Assembly: GCA_037042915.1 (NCBI GenBank)
Contig: CM073193.1
Coordinates: 5,890,001-5,954,000 of the forward strand
DNA: 64,000 nt
DNA from: Auricularia sp. M13
Taxonomy: Eukaryota > Basidiomycota > Agaricomycetes > Auriculariales > Auriculariaceae
Reading direction: 5' to 3'
A program made the position numbers and the translations under genes. The notes beneath the pieces are model-generated. The model searched no databases. It was not told the origin of the DNA and saw only the letters and a list, made by a program, of their open reading frames with translations. The number at the start of each line of letters is the position of its first letter. Positions within the stretch are counted from its first letter, which is position 1. Positions 12,050 through 22,856 of the stretch are shown in pieces.

Positions 12050-15000
12050 ATGTCACGGCCGCCCGCTGCCCCTCGGACGCCAGGCGACCTGCTCGTGCCG
12101 CCGCCGTCGTCCAGCGCCAGCACCAGCGCCAGTGGCACCCGCAACCCCCTCGTCTTCCGGCTGCCCGCGTCTGCGTTCCTCGGGCCCATCCCAGGCGCGG
12201 GCTCGAGCTCGAAGAAGAAGGCCAAGCACGGCAAGGGCAGCAAGAAGGACCGCGAGCAGCTGTACGAGTATGCCTCCCCCAAGAAGCCGCCGAAGCGCAA
12301 GCCGCTGGGCGACGTCCTGCCCGGCCTGATCTCCAGGATTAAGAAGTAGGTCGTCGGTACTTGCGCTTTGGCTGTTCGCTCATTGATTACTTGTAGGAAA
12401 GATGACTATGCTTTCTTTTTGAAGCCTGTAGACCCCGCCGTGGCGCCAGGATACAAGGATGTGGTCAAGAACCCCATGGACTTTGGGACGATGTCCAAGA
12501 AGGTCCAGCGCGGCCGATACAAGACCATGGACGACTTTACTGTGAGTGAACATTTTCTGAATTATCCCAAATACTCTTCGAGCCTTTCCAACTACCAACT
12601 GGTCTGGCGTCGTACGGTTACTCTGGCTTTGACACTGCTGCTCGACTTGACTCTGGTTTCACGGCGCCAACGAACGTACCGCTGGAACGGATATCCCGTG
12701 CTGCTCCTTCGAACCTGGTAATGCAGACGCTGCTGCACCTATCGGCTACCTGGCTATGCTGGAAGGGCTTTCTTTTTGCGACACTCAGAATACTATGCCT
12801 CAATTTCCCTGGTGGTGCCGCGTTGCTGCAGATGCCCGTCGTACAGCTTGCGCTCCCCGCTGGGTCTGGGCTGCAAGGCATGCTCGGGCTCGCACTCCCG
12901 GCGTTCATGTTCATGTTGGGCTCGTCGCTCGAGCCGGAGCATGACTTTGCGCGCTCTTGCTCCGCGCGACTTCATGTCATCCAACTCGCCACTCTCGCGC
13001 TGCTTCCAGGCTAGAAGGACCGATGCCATGTGCCACCACCCGACGCGCCGGGATCGCCAGTAGCAACACAATGTGGTCATCGTGGCGGTCAACAGCGCGG
13101 ATATAAACCTGCTGCCCGCGCTACCAGTGCTGCCGCCCCATGCTCAGCGACGCGCGATTGCTTGTCCCATCCTGTGCGGCCACGCCACCCGCGCTTAACG
13201 ACCTATCTCGCCGACCTGGCGCTCATCGCTCCGAGGCGCAGAGCTTCCACCGCGCTCTTCAGTGGTGAACACTGCACCTGGTGGATGGTGCGGGTGCTAA
13301 GCCGTCTCGTCGACGCCGCACTCTTTAAACCACCGTCCGTCGACCGCGCCCTCGCCGCGATGCACCACACGGAGCTCGACGCGCTCGGGCACGGCGGCGC
13401 AGCCCGGGTTCCAGCGCATCATGCTGCACGCTCTCGAACCTCGCTACTGATATCCGTACCGTCCACTTATCATGTGCACTGCACAACACTTTCTTTCGAC
13501 GTCTTTCCCGAACGCACTACGACGCGAAGTGTGCCGGATAAGCCGTGGCCATGCCGCAGTGCCATCCGACCAGCGCCGGCTTCGCGCGCCTTCTTGCGCG
13601 CCTGTGCGACGGTCGACTAGAAGTGCTCGCGCACCGCGCTGCTTCGCTTCCCGGCGCGGGGCTCTCGCTGTGCATCTGGATCCTTGACGTCGCATCCGAG
13701 TCTGACGCCCGTCCACGACCGACGCTAAGTGCCCGTCAGAACGCGCAGCGCACTGGATGGGCATTCTCTTTATCCAAGCGCGGTCCTCTGGCATCTCTGC
13801 CTGTTGTCGCCCCGCCTGCGATTGGGACGCCATGTTCTCGTTTGAGGCTGGGCTCTTATTCGAGATTGAGCTCACTGCGTCCACATCTTCCTCGTGCCAT
13901 TCCGCAACTACTATCCCGCCAGACAACACCCTGCTAAACCATACGCAATCCCACCCATGCCTTGTTCCCACCCTCTATCTTCACAAGCTGACGTTATTTC
14001 CGCAGAAAGACTTTCAGCTTGTCATAGACAACGCCAAGCTCTTCAATCCGCCCGGTTCGATATACTACACGGAGGCCGAGCGCATCCACGCCTTCGGGAT
14101 CGACGTGATCGCCAAGGCCGCGGAGACGGTCGACCCGGACGCATATGTGCCAGACGTCGACGAGGCCGACGCGGACGGCACGCACTCTGCGAGCGAAACG
14201 GACCAGCGGGCGGTCTCGGTGCCCGAAGAGCCCGTGCGCCGCGCACCGCGCGCAACAGACGAGCACATCGCGCTCTCGCTCGCCGGCGAGACGGGCGCCG
14301 CGCGGCGGCTGCGCGTGCGCGCGCACGCGCTGCGCGACAGCACCAAGTGCGAGGAGGACGGCGGGCTGCCGGGCTCTGCGGACGGCCTGGGTGTCTTTCC
14401 CGTCGGCCACGGCGCGGGCGAGCTGCTTGTGCAGTGGAAGCTGCGCGGGCGCAAGATGACGAAGAAGGAGCGGCTGAAGATGGAGAAGGAGGGCCCGCCG
14501 CGGCTCGCGGACTGCTCGCTCGACGTGTCGCGCCTGGAGAACCCGTATGCCGCGCTCGCCCCGCTCAGGGAGCCGCCGCCCAGCCGCCCGATGCTCGTCC
14601 CGCTTGCTGCTGCGCCCAAGGTGGACGAGGACGACGCGCTGCCTGGGCCGATTGCGCTGCCGTTTCGCCCGGGTGTGTCGCGCGGCGACGGTGAGCCTGC
14701 GCCGAAGAAGATGAAGCATTGGACACGGGTGCCGCCCGTCAAGCCCAAGACGTCCCAGCGCGAGGATACCGTCCCGCCCAGCCAGCCGCTCGAGCCGCGC
14801 GAGGCGCAGAACGCCGACTGGGGCGTATATGCCTTGCTCGACGCCATCATGCATCACCAGGCGTCGCAGGCTGGCGCCAGCACGACACCAGCCGTGCCCG
14901 ATATCTCCGACGTCCCACCATCCTTTCCAACAGAGCAGGCCCTATTCGAGCGGATACGCGCGGACATCGACGCCGGGCCTGATGTGGCGATGGCTGAGGT

Positions 15001-16000
15001 CGACGGCAAGGGCAAGGGCAAGAGTTCTGCAGAGTGGCCGCGCGACGACGTGCCAGCCATGGAGCGCGTGATTCGCGAGACGGTTTACGGCGGCGCCGAG
15101 GGGCTTGCGTATGTCTCGAGTCTCGCGCGGTTCGTGCAGGGTGCCGAGGCGGCGCGGCGCGCGCTGTCGCCGGAGGACTTGGCGGAGGCCGAGGCCGAGC
15201 ACGACGAGCCCATGGACGAGGACCACGACGCCATGGACGAGGACCACGACGACAAGGCGCGCGTGCCCAAGACCAAATGGCGTCAAGGCCCGCTGCACGC
15301 GCCCTCGCTCGCCGCGTACGTCGAGCGCGAGATCGTCGACCCGCTCACGGAGGGGCGGCACGCCCTGCTGCGCGCCGTCGGGCGGCATCTGCGCTTCGGC
15401 GACGACGCGGACGAGCGCATACGCGAGGCGCTCGTGGAGGGCCCGCGGCGGCGCGCGCGCAAGCAGGAGGTCGTGGCGATGTGCGGCGAGAAGCTCGACC
15501 TCGCCGCGGTGCTGCGCCAGCCGGCCGAGCTGTACGCCGCCGAGGCCGGCTGGCGGCAGCTCATCGCGACGTACAACTCCGAGCGCGAGCGGCGCCGCAT
15601 GGCCGTCGTCAAGGACGAGCCGATGGACGTCGACGCCGGCGGGCTGTCGGGCGCGCTGCGCGCCACGCAGGCCGCCGCCGCGCAGTTCGCTGCTGCACAG
15701 CGCGAGCCGGGCATTGTCGAGTATGCGCTGCGCCGCACGGCGCGCACCATCGACGAGATGGTCTCTGCGTCGAGCTTGTTGGCCGATATTACCGTTGCCG
15801 ACGGGGAGGGTAAGGAGGACGGGCAGCACCCGCCTGCTACCGAGGACGACGAGATGCGCGCCTTGAGACTGCAGCTGCTCGCCCTTGCCAAGCGTGCGCC
15901 GATCAAGATGATCGATGCCCTCCCCGTCGAGCTTGTACCGCCGCAAATACGACATGTATTTGAGGAGTACATGCGCAAGGATCCTGCGCCCGCCAGCTGA
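12050..16000 (+). CDS. Bromodomain protein, BRD7/BRD9-like
   Basis: Exons 12050-12345, 12397-12541 and 14006-16000 give 811 residues. A Ser/Pro-rich and lysine-rich leader (KKKAKHGKGSKKD) precedes one bromodomain: DYAFFLKPVDPAVAPGY, NPMDFGTMSKKVQRGRY, then NAKLFNPPGSIYYTEAERI, where the acetyl-lysine-contacting Asn is replaced by the N of NAKLFNPP in BRD7/9 style. The remaining two thirds are acidic and helical without a second domain, resembling fungal BRD7/9-like chromatin proteins of SWI/SNF-type complexes. The start chosen, MSRPPAAPRTPGD, is the last ATG before conserved sequence; an in-frame ATG at 11921 is an alternative. The bromodomain is interrupted by a 1464-nt intron, far longer than any other here. 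Confidence 0.85.
12542..14005 (+). other. Oversized 1464-nt intron inside the bromodomain
   Basis: The donor (ACT|GTGAGT) and acceptor (CCGCAG|AAAGAC) are canonical and keep frame between TMDDFT and KDFQLVIDNAKLF, which are contiguous in the family. Other introns in the window are mostly 45-66 nt. The interior is GC-rich with several open frames in both strands but no recognised domain. It may hold a decayed nested gene or an inserted element. I found no clear terminal repeats. Confidence 0.7.
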
Positions 16001-16432
16001 GATTTGGGGGTGTCCTTGCCGTTCTGTTCTCATTGTAGATTGTCGTGTACTGTTCCGAACGCTTTCGCAGGTTTTTGTAACCTTATACATCTTGTATTAT
16101 TGTTTCCCTACGAGAAGAGATGAGACAGGTAATGAAGCCGCGCGGCACGCCAACTATCAGTGGCTGACAATCAAACTCAGCGCGTGCCCCTTGACCCGCC
16201 ACCGCTTTCTTCCCGCGCAAATTACACCTGCTGCCTGCGTACTTCCTGGCATATTACACGTTTTGGACTATAATCCGCGCCAGCGCTGCCATATGCCATA
16301 AAACTCGGAATTTCATAGGTGTACACGCGCATAACGAGGGGCACATGCATATGAACATAGGTGTGACAACAATCCCCGGAAAAGGCGTCCACAGTCCTGC
16401 TCTGGCACGCCACGCCCACGCCTTCGACCTTC

Positions 16433-16829
16433 CTATACATGCGTCCTGCTCACGGCTACCGTCCAGACCTCGTACGCTGGTCTCGGCATCTGGACGATGG
16501 CCGTGCCCTCGAGCTCCTGTATCCTCCGCCTGGCCGCTGCCAGGTCGCTCTGCAGCCCCTTGGCACGTACTCCTAGGTCAAGCAGATCGCGGTCTGCATC
16601 GAGGAGCTCATTTTGCAGTTGCTGTGTGTGCTGTGCGAGCTGGCGGACGCTCTCCTTGGGCACGAGCTGCACGGTTGTAAGGGGACCGAATGTCTATCAA
16701 ATGTGCTGCGATACTCGCCTCGAACCATCGACAGACGACGGCGAGCATTCTGTCGTAAAGGACTTGGGCGAATGGTATCCATTGCAGGACGAGGCTGAGG
16801 AACAGGGCTACGGTCGTGCTCGTCGACAT
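16433..16829 (-). CDS. Small protein with N-terminal hydrophobic segment and coiled coil
   Basis: Exon 1 (16829-16719) encodes MSTSTTVALFLSLVLQWIPF and RMLAVVCRWFE; exon 2 (16666-16433) continues LVPKESVRQLAQHTQQL with heptad-like ARRRIQELEG. Total 114 residues. The 52-nt intron needs a GC donor (GAG|GCGAGT) and a normal CAG acceptor; its size fits the other introns. The N-terminal 20 residues could be a signal anchor. It lies just downstream of two paralogous coiled-coil genes in the same orientation and may be a shrunken third copy. Function unknown. Confidence 0.5.
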
Positions 16830-17090
16830 TTTCTTGGATATGTTGCTTGCGAGTAATGATTGTGGATTGTGGAGTAGGTCGTGAGCTTGGTGTTTAGCCC
16901 TTCCACGGTGAGTAGCTCATTTGTACCGTGGTATGCGCTTACGCGTAGCCCCTATTTCTGAAGCTGAACGCGTCCTCGTAGCGGAGAACACGCAATGCTC
17001 ATAGTCCACCCTGGCTATTCGGAACGCTTCAAACGACCTAGACGCTACACAGTACACGCGATTCCTCTCATCTCCGGGAACCCTTGGAGC

Positions 17091-17970
17091 TTACGCAGCC
17101 TCTGGCTCAGTTGTGACTCGACGACGCGCGTCGCTCCCTTGGCTCTTCGCCCTCTCGAGAGCGTGCGTGCGCCAGTTCGATCTGGAGCCGCGCATCAGGT
17201 GGCATCTACAACCTGCGATCTCGCCCACCTTCAACGCCTTCAGCGATTCTTGGAGCCTCGTGATTTCTGACTCTTTGTCGTCGACGACCCGCCGCTTCTC
17301 TTCCGATGCCCGCCGCAGATGTTCCTGTACCCGCGGCTCCTGTCAATATTGCTGCTCGGGTGCAGCTGCGTACCTTGGCTGTGTCCAGTCGTATCCCCAA
17401 GCGCATTATCTCGTCGTCACGGGCAGCGAGAGTCGCACGATGTTCTGAGCTGAGGCGGTTGAGTTCTTGTGACAGCTCGCCGTTCCTTTCGCGCAGCGGT
17501 TCTTGGCCTTCTGCGATACGCTGCAGCTCAAAAATTGTCGCTTCCCGGGTTGCGAGCCGCGCGCGGAGTTCTTGCAACTGGAACTTCAGAAGGACGCTGT
17601 CATTCCTCTCGGTGTCACATTCCTTGGCCTTGTACTGCAAGCTGTCCGCCATCGTGGCGTACGGCGCCTATTCATATGCGTCGCTCGTCAGCGCGTGCGC
17701 GTAGGTCGCGGTCTGAGCGGTACGCACGTGGAACAGCGCGAAGCTGGCCTGGCGAGCGTGTTCGGTGATCCAGTACGCGTGCGCCATCAAGGGAAGCCAC
17801 TTCGCGCCGTGTGCGATGACGACGTCCGTAGCTACGCAGAAGAGGTCAACCCAGGCCTCGCCCAGGCGGCGCACATGCTCATGGGGCAGAAGAAAGTCGC
17901 CTACGGACTGGGCAATCCTCGAGCTCCAAGAGGCTGCCGGGGTCGCTTCGGGCGTGGCCGTCGAGGTCAT
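17091..17970 (-). CDS. Coiled-coil protein, tandem family copy 2
   Basis: Three exons (17970-17728, 17667-17374, 17324-17091) join in phase to 256 residues. Exon 1 has the motif HEHVRRLGEAWVDLFCVA. Exon 2 opens APYATMADSLQYKAK and then runs as a coiled coil (LKFQLQELRARLATREATI, NRLSSEHRATLAARDDEI). The neighbouring gene at 18315 has HEKLRRLGEATTDVFCAGI and an exon 2 that opens APYARLHALYLEQQ, so the two share motif and intron position and are tandem paralogues. The C-terminus after KALK is uncertain. No known domain is recognised; a structural or scaffolding role is plausible but unproven. Confidence 0.62.
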
Positions 17971-18314
17971 GATGCAAAACGAAATGGAAATGAGAGTTTC
18001 TCGGAGTGGTGCGCTCGCCCTATACATATTCTTCTCTTGTGGACCTAATAGACGTGCATGCTTGTTCAGGGGTGTCATTACGACGACGTGTGCGTGCTTC
18101 TGTTCCTGCAGGCTTTTCATACGCAAGGATCTTCAACGCGTAAACCTCATGGTGGCCTTCCAACACGCCCTTGCCGGCTGGACGCGAACGGGGTCAATTA
18201 ATAGCGACGCGGCCTTGCGCGTACCATATATTCAAGCTGGATACACGAGCAAGTAAGAAACTATCAGACTGACAGGGCCTGCGTGAATCTGACGTCAACG
18301 TATCAATAATTAGA

Positions 18315-19583
18315 CTAAGCGCCGTTTGTGCTGCCCGTGGACGAGTAGCGCTGCATGTACCACGGGAGAGGCTGTGTCGGCCGGCGAGTGGGTGTAGCCC
18401 TGCCGCTGCTGGGCCTGGGGCTGCTCTCCATCTCCTTTATCCTAGCGCGCGCGTCCTGAAGCTCCTTCTCGAGGGTGCCGGCGTGTTCGCGGACAGACGT
18501 CAGCTGGGTCTCGACGCCGCTCAGCTCCTTCTGCAGCAGGGCCGAGTGTTCCTTCTGGTAGCTGATTTCGGACTCGCTTGCGGCGATGGCGCCGCGAAGC
18601 TCGGAAAGAAGCGCGTCCTGCTCCTGGACCTTGGTCTCGAGGAGCTTGTCTGCGGCCAGCATCTCGCGCAGATCCCGAATCATCGCCTCCTGCTCCGCAA
18701 CACGCGCCTCGTGCGTTTTGCCGGCCTCGGCCTCCGCGCTGAGCTCGGCGATGCGCGCGACCTGCGCCTCGACGTGTGCGCGCAGCGGAAGGAGCTCGTT
18801 CTGCATGTCGGCGACCGCCTTCTCGTGCGCGGCGACCTGCGCCTCGTGCGCCTGCTTGTCCTCCGCGATTTCGGCCCGGAGCGAGTCAATCGCAGCGTCC
18901 CGCGCTGAGATGACGTCCCTGAGTCCCTCCAGCTCGACAATTTCAGAGCGCAGCTCATCGATGATGCCCTGCTGCTCGGAGACCTTCGAACGCAAGGACT
19001 CCAGCTCGCCCGTTAGTGTCGCAATAATGCCTGCCTGTTCCCTGGCCTTGTCCTCGTGGACCATGCTCGCGTCCAGCTGCTCTTCCAGTCGCCGAATCTT
19101 CTGCTGCTGCTCGTTGATGCGATGCTCGAGGGCGGGAATCTGATCGCGCAGCTGGTCGATGAGCGAGCTCTGCTCAGAGAGCTTTTGCGGGAGGGTCTTC
19201 TCGCCGGAGAGATGGGCGCTTAGCTCCTCAACACGCGCCTGCTGTTCAAGGTACAGAGCGTGTAGCCTCGCGTACGGCGCCTTCAAGCGTGGTGAGGCCT
19301 CCCGTGCGCAGCAATCAGTATCCGTTCAACGAACCTGAAATATTTCGGTGCTTGTACCCTGGACGCTCTTCGTAACACGTTGCATGCGCTGGGACATGCG
19401 CTGAGTCCCCCATTTATCAAAGAGGGCCTCGATGCCGGCGCAGAAAACGTCGGTGGTCGCCTCGCCCAGCCGCCGTAGCTTTTCGTGGCCCTGGAGCTTC
19501 GTCTTCGTGTAGTTCTGCTGCGTGTGACTATGCAGCGGCAAGGCGGGAGCGGTCGACGAGCTCACTTTGGTGCGGGCAAGCAT
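18315..19583 (-). CDS. Long coiled-coil protein, tandem family copy 1
   Basis: Exon 1 (19583-19335) and exon 2 (19280-18315), separated by a 54-nt intron, give 404 residues. The N-terminus carries HEKLRRLGEATTDVFCAGI. From about residue 95 to 370 the protein is an almost unbroken coiled coil with heptads such as INEQQQKIRRLEEQLD and EQQGIIDELRSEIVELEGL. The tail is Ser/Pro-rich and ends WYMQRYSSTGSTNGA. A TATA-like element (TATATAAG on the minus strand near 19639-19648) lies about 60 bp upstream. Such proteins resemble myosin-tail or golgin-like rods only in general form; no specific assignment is possible. Paralogous to the gene at 17091. Confidence 0.78.
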
Positions 19584-20173
19584 CGCAGGAGACGGTTAGC
19601 TCGTGAGTGATGTTCAGGTTCAGCCCGCCGTTCATACCCTTATATATGTGGATAAAGCTGCAGGCGTCCGCGTGTATGGACCACTGGGGCGTGGGTCGCG
19701 CGAGTACGAAAGTGCGTCCAGCTCGTGCGTTCAGGCTCGACATGCATGTAAACGGACGAAAACGTCGTCATGAATGGTACTGCAGACGAGGAGGAATCCC
19801 GCTTGACACTACACCTCGAACTGACGTCTCGGAATTATGTAGTACCGGTGAGGTCACTTCGTTGGCTCCATCTTGTACCGAAATCATGCAGCTTCCCCTC
19901 CAGCGGCTTACTTCCCCACTACGCCACGCAGATCCGACTTTAGATCGACCCTGGATTTTGCCACCCGTCTCATTGTGGTGAAGGCCGCGCCATTCAAGTC
20001 TGTGCATCTACGCTGCATATCAATCTCTATTGACGATCCTTGTAACGACTTTATGCCGCGATCAGACCGTTGGGTCCAGGCTAGTATGTTGATGGACTGC
20101 ACGGATGATTGACAACTGACGTCGTTTCAGATTTGGGTTCTTTATAACCGGGCAGTCTTTCACAGATCTTAGT
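19584..20173. other. Divergent promoter region between coiled-coil and MATE genes
   Basis: About 590 bp of shared upstream DNA for the minus-strand coiled-coil gene and the plus-strand MATE gene. The only supported element is the TATATAAG near 19639-19648 on the minus strand. No gene is evident. Confidence 0.4.
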
Positions 20174-22536
20174 ATGGCCCGCTCCTCTCCCCCGACCTCG
20201 TCCTCGGAGGCGCAATATGGCAGCACGTACATTGCGCCACCGAATACGGCGCCGCGTGCAGAAATTACCGAGCCTTCCATTCAAGTCGTCCGCCGTTCGC
20301 GCCGGCGAAAAGCGGCGACGAGAATCCAAGATGCCGAATGGGTGATCCCTGAACTGAGTGGCAACTCCGAGCGGGGGCCCCTCCTCGCCACTGTCTCCAA
20401 GCCTGAGTCCGAGGTTAATAGCAAGCGCATAATATATCAGGAACTTGCGACGCTTGTAGGATATGCGATACCTGCATTTCTGTGAGCCATAACTTTCACG
20501 AGTGCTGGATGCTCACATACTACGCGCAGCACTCACTTTCTCGAATACTCTCTCTTAATGGCCCCGATCATATCGATCGGGCATTTATCGACGACAGCTC
20601 TCGCAGCAGGCACATTGGCTAGCATGACCGCCAGCGTTACAGGATTAACAATTGCACACTCATTCGCTTCTGCTCTCGACTCGATACTACCAGCAGCATG
20701 GACGTCGGGAAACCCAAGCTTGGTCGGCTTGTGGACTCAACGGTGACTGCTGCGACTATTTAGCAGGATGATAAAGCTAATTCTCCTCCCTTCGTAGCAT
20801 GCTCGTGATCATAGCTGCGCTGAATATCGTGGGTACTCCTCGCTGAGGCGTGCGATGAATTGATTGACGGTTCGCCAGCCCATATTAACAGTTTGGTGGA
20901 ATGTCGAACCGATCCTTCTCGGCCTTCGGCAGGATCCAGAAGTCGCACATTTGGCGTCGATTTATCTCAGGTGGCTAAGCCTTGGATTTCCCGCCTTCAC
21001 TATGAACGCCGTGCTTCGGTGAACTTTTCACGCTGTAATTGCGCGGATCAATGGCTCAAATTCTGTCGCTAGGCGATATTTCCAGTGCCAAGGCCAGTCC
21101 GTCCCTCTTTGTTCCGGCTGCCGCTGACGAGTAATGATACTGTAGGTCTTTTCTCGGTTCCGACCCAAATAATTCTTGTCATAGCGCCCATAAATGCTAT
21201 ACTCAACTACTTGCTAGGCGAGTACTGCCATTGCAAACAGGAAACGTTCCTGATCTGCAATAGTATGGGGTCCTCGCCAAACGCGACTGGGATTTATCGG
21301 TGGTCCAATCGCCACAGCTATTTCGTTCAACCTCGTCTCTCTGTTCTCGGTTGGCTATCTTCTATGGCTTCCCGATCGCCAGGCGTGGCATCCTTTTACA
21401 AGTGAAGTATTTCAGAATCTCGGAATGTTGACCTACCTCGGCGTAGCTGGCGTTGGTATGTATTCTGGACCAGAAAATGGGAAGGTAGTCACTCATATCG
21501 CTTGAAAGGCCAGGTACGACGCGCCTAAAGCTGCTATTTCTTCACCAGAAACCCGTCCCCAGATTGCAACCGAGTGGTGGGCTTGGGAGATCATCGATCG
21601 TACGTCAACAAATGCCTTCCATGGTCTGCAGCAGTCTGATCCTCATTCATTCAGTGTCTGTAAGCCTGTGAGCGGAACATCATTTTAGTAGAGCGCGCCG
21701 CTTAGTGAGGCACGTAGCATTGGGAAGACGAGCCTCGCTGCACAAAGCGTGCTTATAGTCTCGTGTACAACGACATATCAAGCACCCTACTCGATTGCGC
21801 TTGGCACGGCCGTAAGGTCTGTAGCTCGAGATTGGCTTACGCCTCTCTGATGGCAAACTTGCAGAATTGGGAACCTGCTCGGGGAACAGGACTCGTCGCG
21901 TGCGAGGCTAGTGGCACGACTCTCATTCCTCCTTGCCGCTGCGGTGGGCGCTGCTTGGTGGTACGCACAATCATTACTTGATGTGATTGAACACGGAGGC
22001 TTCTCAGTGTTATGTTCGTGCTTCTGAGGAAACGGTGGGCGTATATCTTCAATAGCGATCCTGAGGTCCTCGCATTGGTGTCGCGCCTGCTTCCCTTGGT
22101 CGGGGTCCTACAGCTACTCGACGGCATTTCTACCGTAGGCAGTGGGATCTTGCGCGCATGTGGACAACAGGTATGTCACGTTGCGAGCCATAATTCGTCA
22201 TGTTCTCGCTTGATGATTTCACGCTGTTTCAACAGGGTATAGCTGCTGTTATGGTGCTTGTGTGCGGTCACGACCCAGTCATTGAGTGGACCGAAAGCCC
22301 GCTGACGAACTGCCTCTACTTACAGTGCCTATTATATCGTCGGAATCCCACTGGGCGTTTTTCTTGCCTTCAGCAAGAAGTTCGGGCTACTTGGGCTGTG
22401 GATAGGCCTGTCCGCGGCCCTTATAATGACGGTGGCGTCCGTGGTGTATCTTTCGGCTCGTGTAGACTGGAGTTCCGAGGCAGAGAACGCTCGCCGGAGG
22501 CTTGAAGAGACTGGAGCACCCACGCCAACCCCATAG
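20174..22536 (+). CDS. MATE family efflux transporter, copy 1
   Basis: Fifteen exons join in phase across all introns to 548 residues. After a hydrophilic N-terminus (MARSSPPTSSSEAQYGST) the core reads SIGHLSTTALAAGTLASMTA, LPAAWTSGNPSLVGLWTQR, LGLRQDPEVAHLASIYLRW, RIGNLLGEQDSSRARL and LLDGISTVGSGILRACGQQ, all hallmarks of fungal MATE proteins, which exchange H+ or Na+ for cationic organics. Twelve helices are expected. Two introns (21093-21145 and 21218-21263) use GC donors where copy 2 has GT at one or both positions. A 13-nt exon (21655-21667) matches the position of one in copy 2. At first sight it looks broken, but no stop or frameshift remains once these introns are read. Confidence 0.85.
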
Positions 22537-22856
22537 GCAACTGCCTTGCATTCGGGTATTTTACACGTTGATGAATTCAAGGCCAACTGTATTGGCATGA
22601 GAACGTAGAGTGTTGTGATGCGGAATACTGTCCGATCAAATTAGCAGGGTATGAACGTTGGTTCGCTGAGTAGACAATCGATGTCCGCGGCAGCGAGTGG
22701 TTTTACATGACAACATGGAGTGCAAATGAAGAGATCCATACTGAAGGCGAAGTATAGACCAGGAACCGGTAGTTTGCGACTGCGATGCGGGACTTGGTTA
22801 GTCGACAAACCGAAGGAGTGCGCGCAAACACCGGGGCAAAGCTCGTAGAGGCGTAG

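Noticed and set aside
13757-14005. Start of the 747-codon bromodomain frame at 13757
   Set aside because: The first 83 codons lie in the long intron; the conserved bromodomain half is supplied by exons at 12050-12541 and joins at 14006.
14942-16090. Minus-strand open frame of 382 codons
   Set aside because: It is antisense to the bromodomain gene exon 3. High GC at third codon positions leaves the opposite strand open; the translation is rich in Arg, Ala, Val and His and has no family motif.
20174-22536. MATE copy 1 as a pseudogene
   Set aside because: Apparent frame breaks vanish when two GC-AG introns and a 13-nt exon are recognised; all fifteen exons then join in phase to the end.
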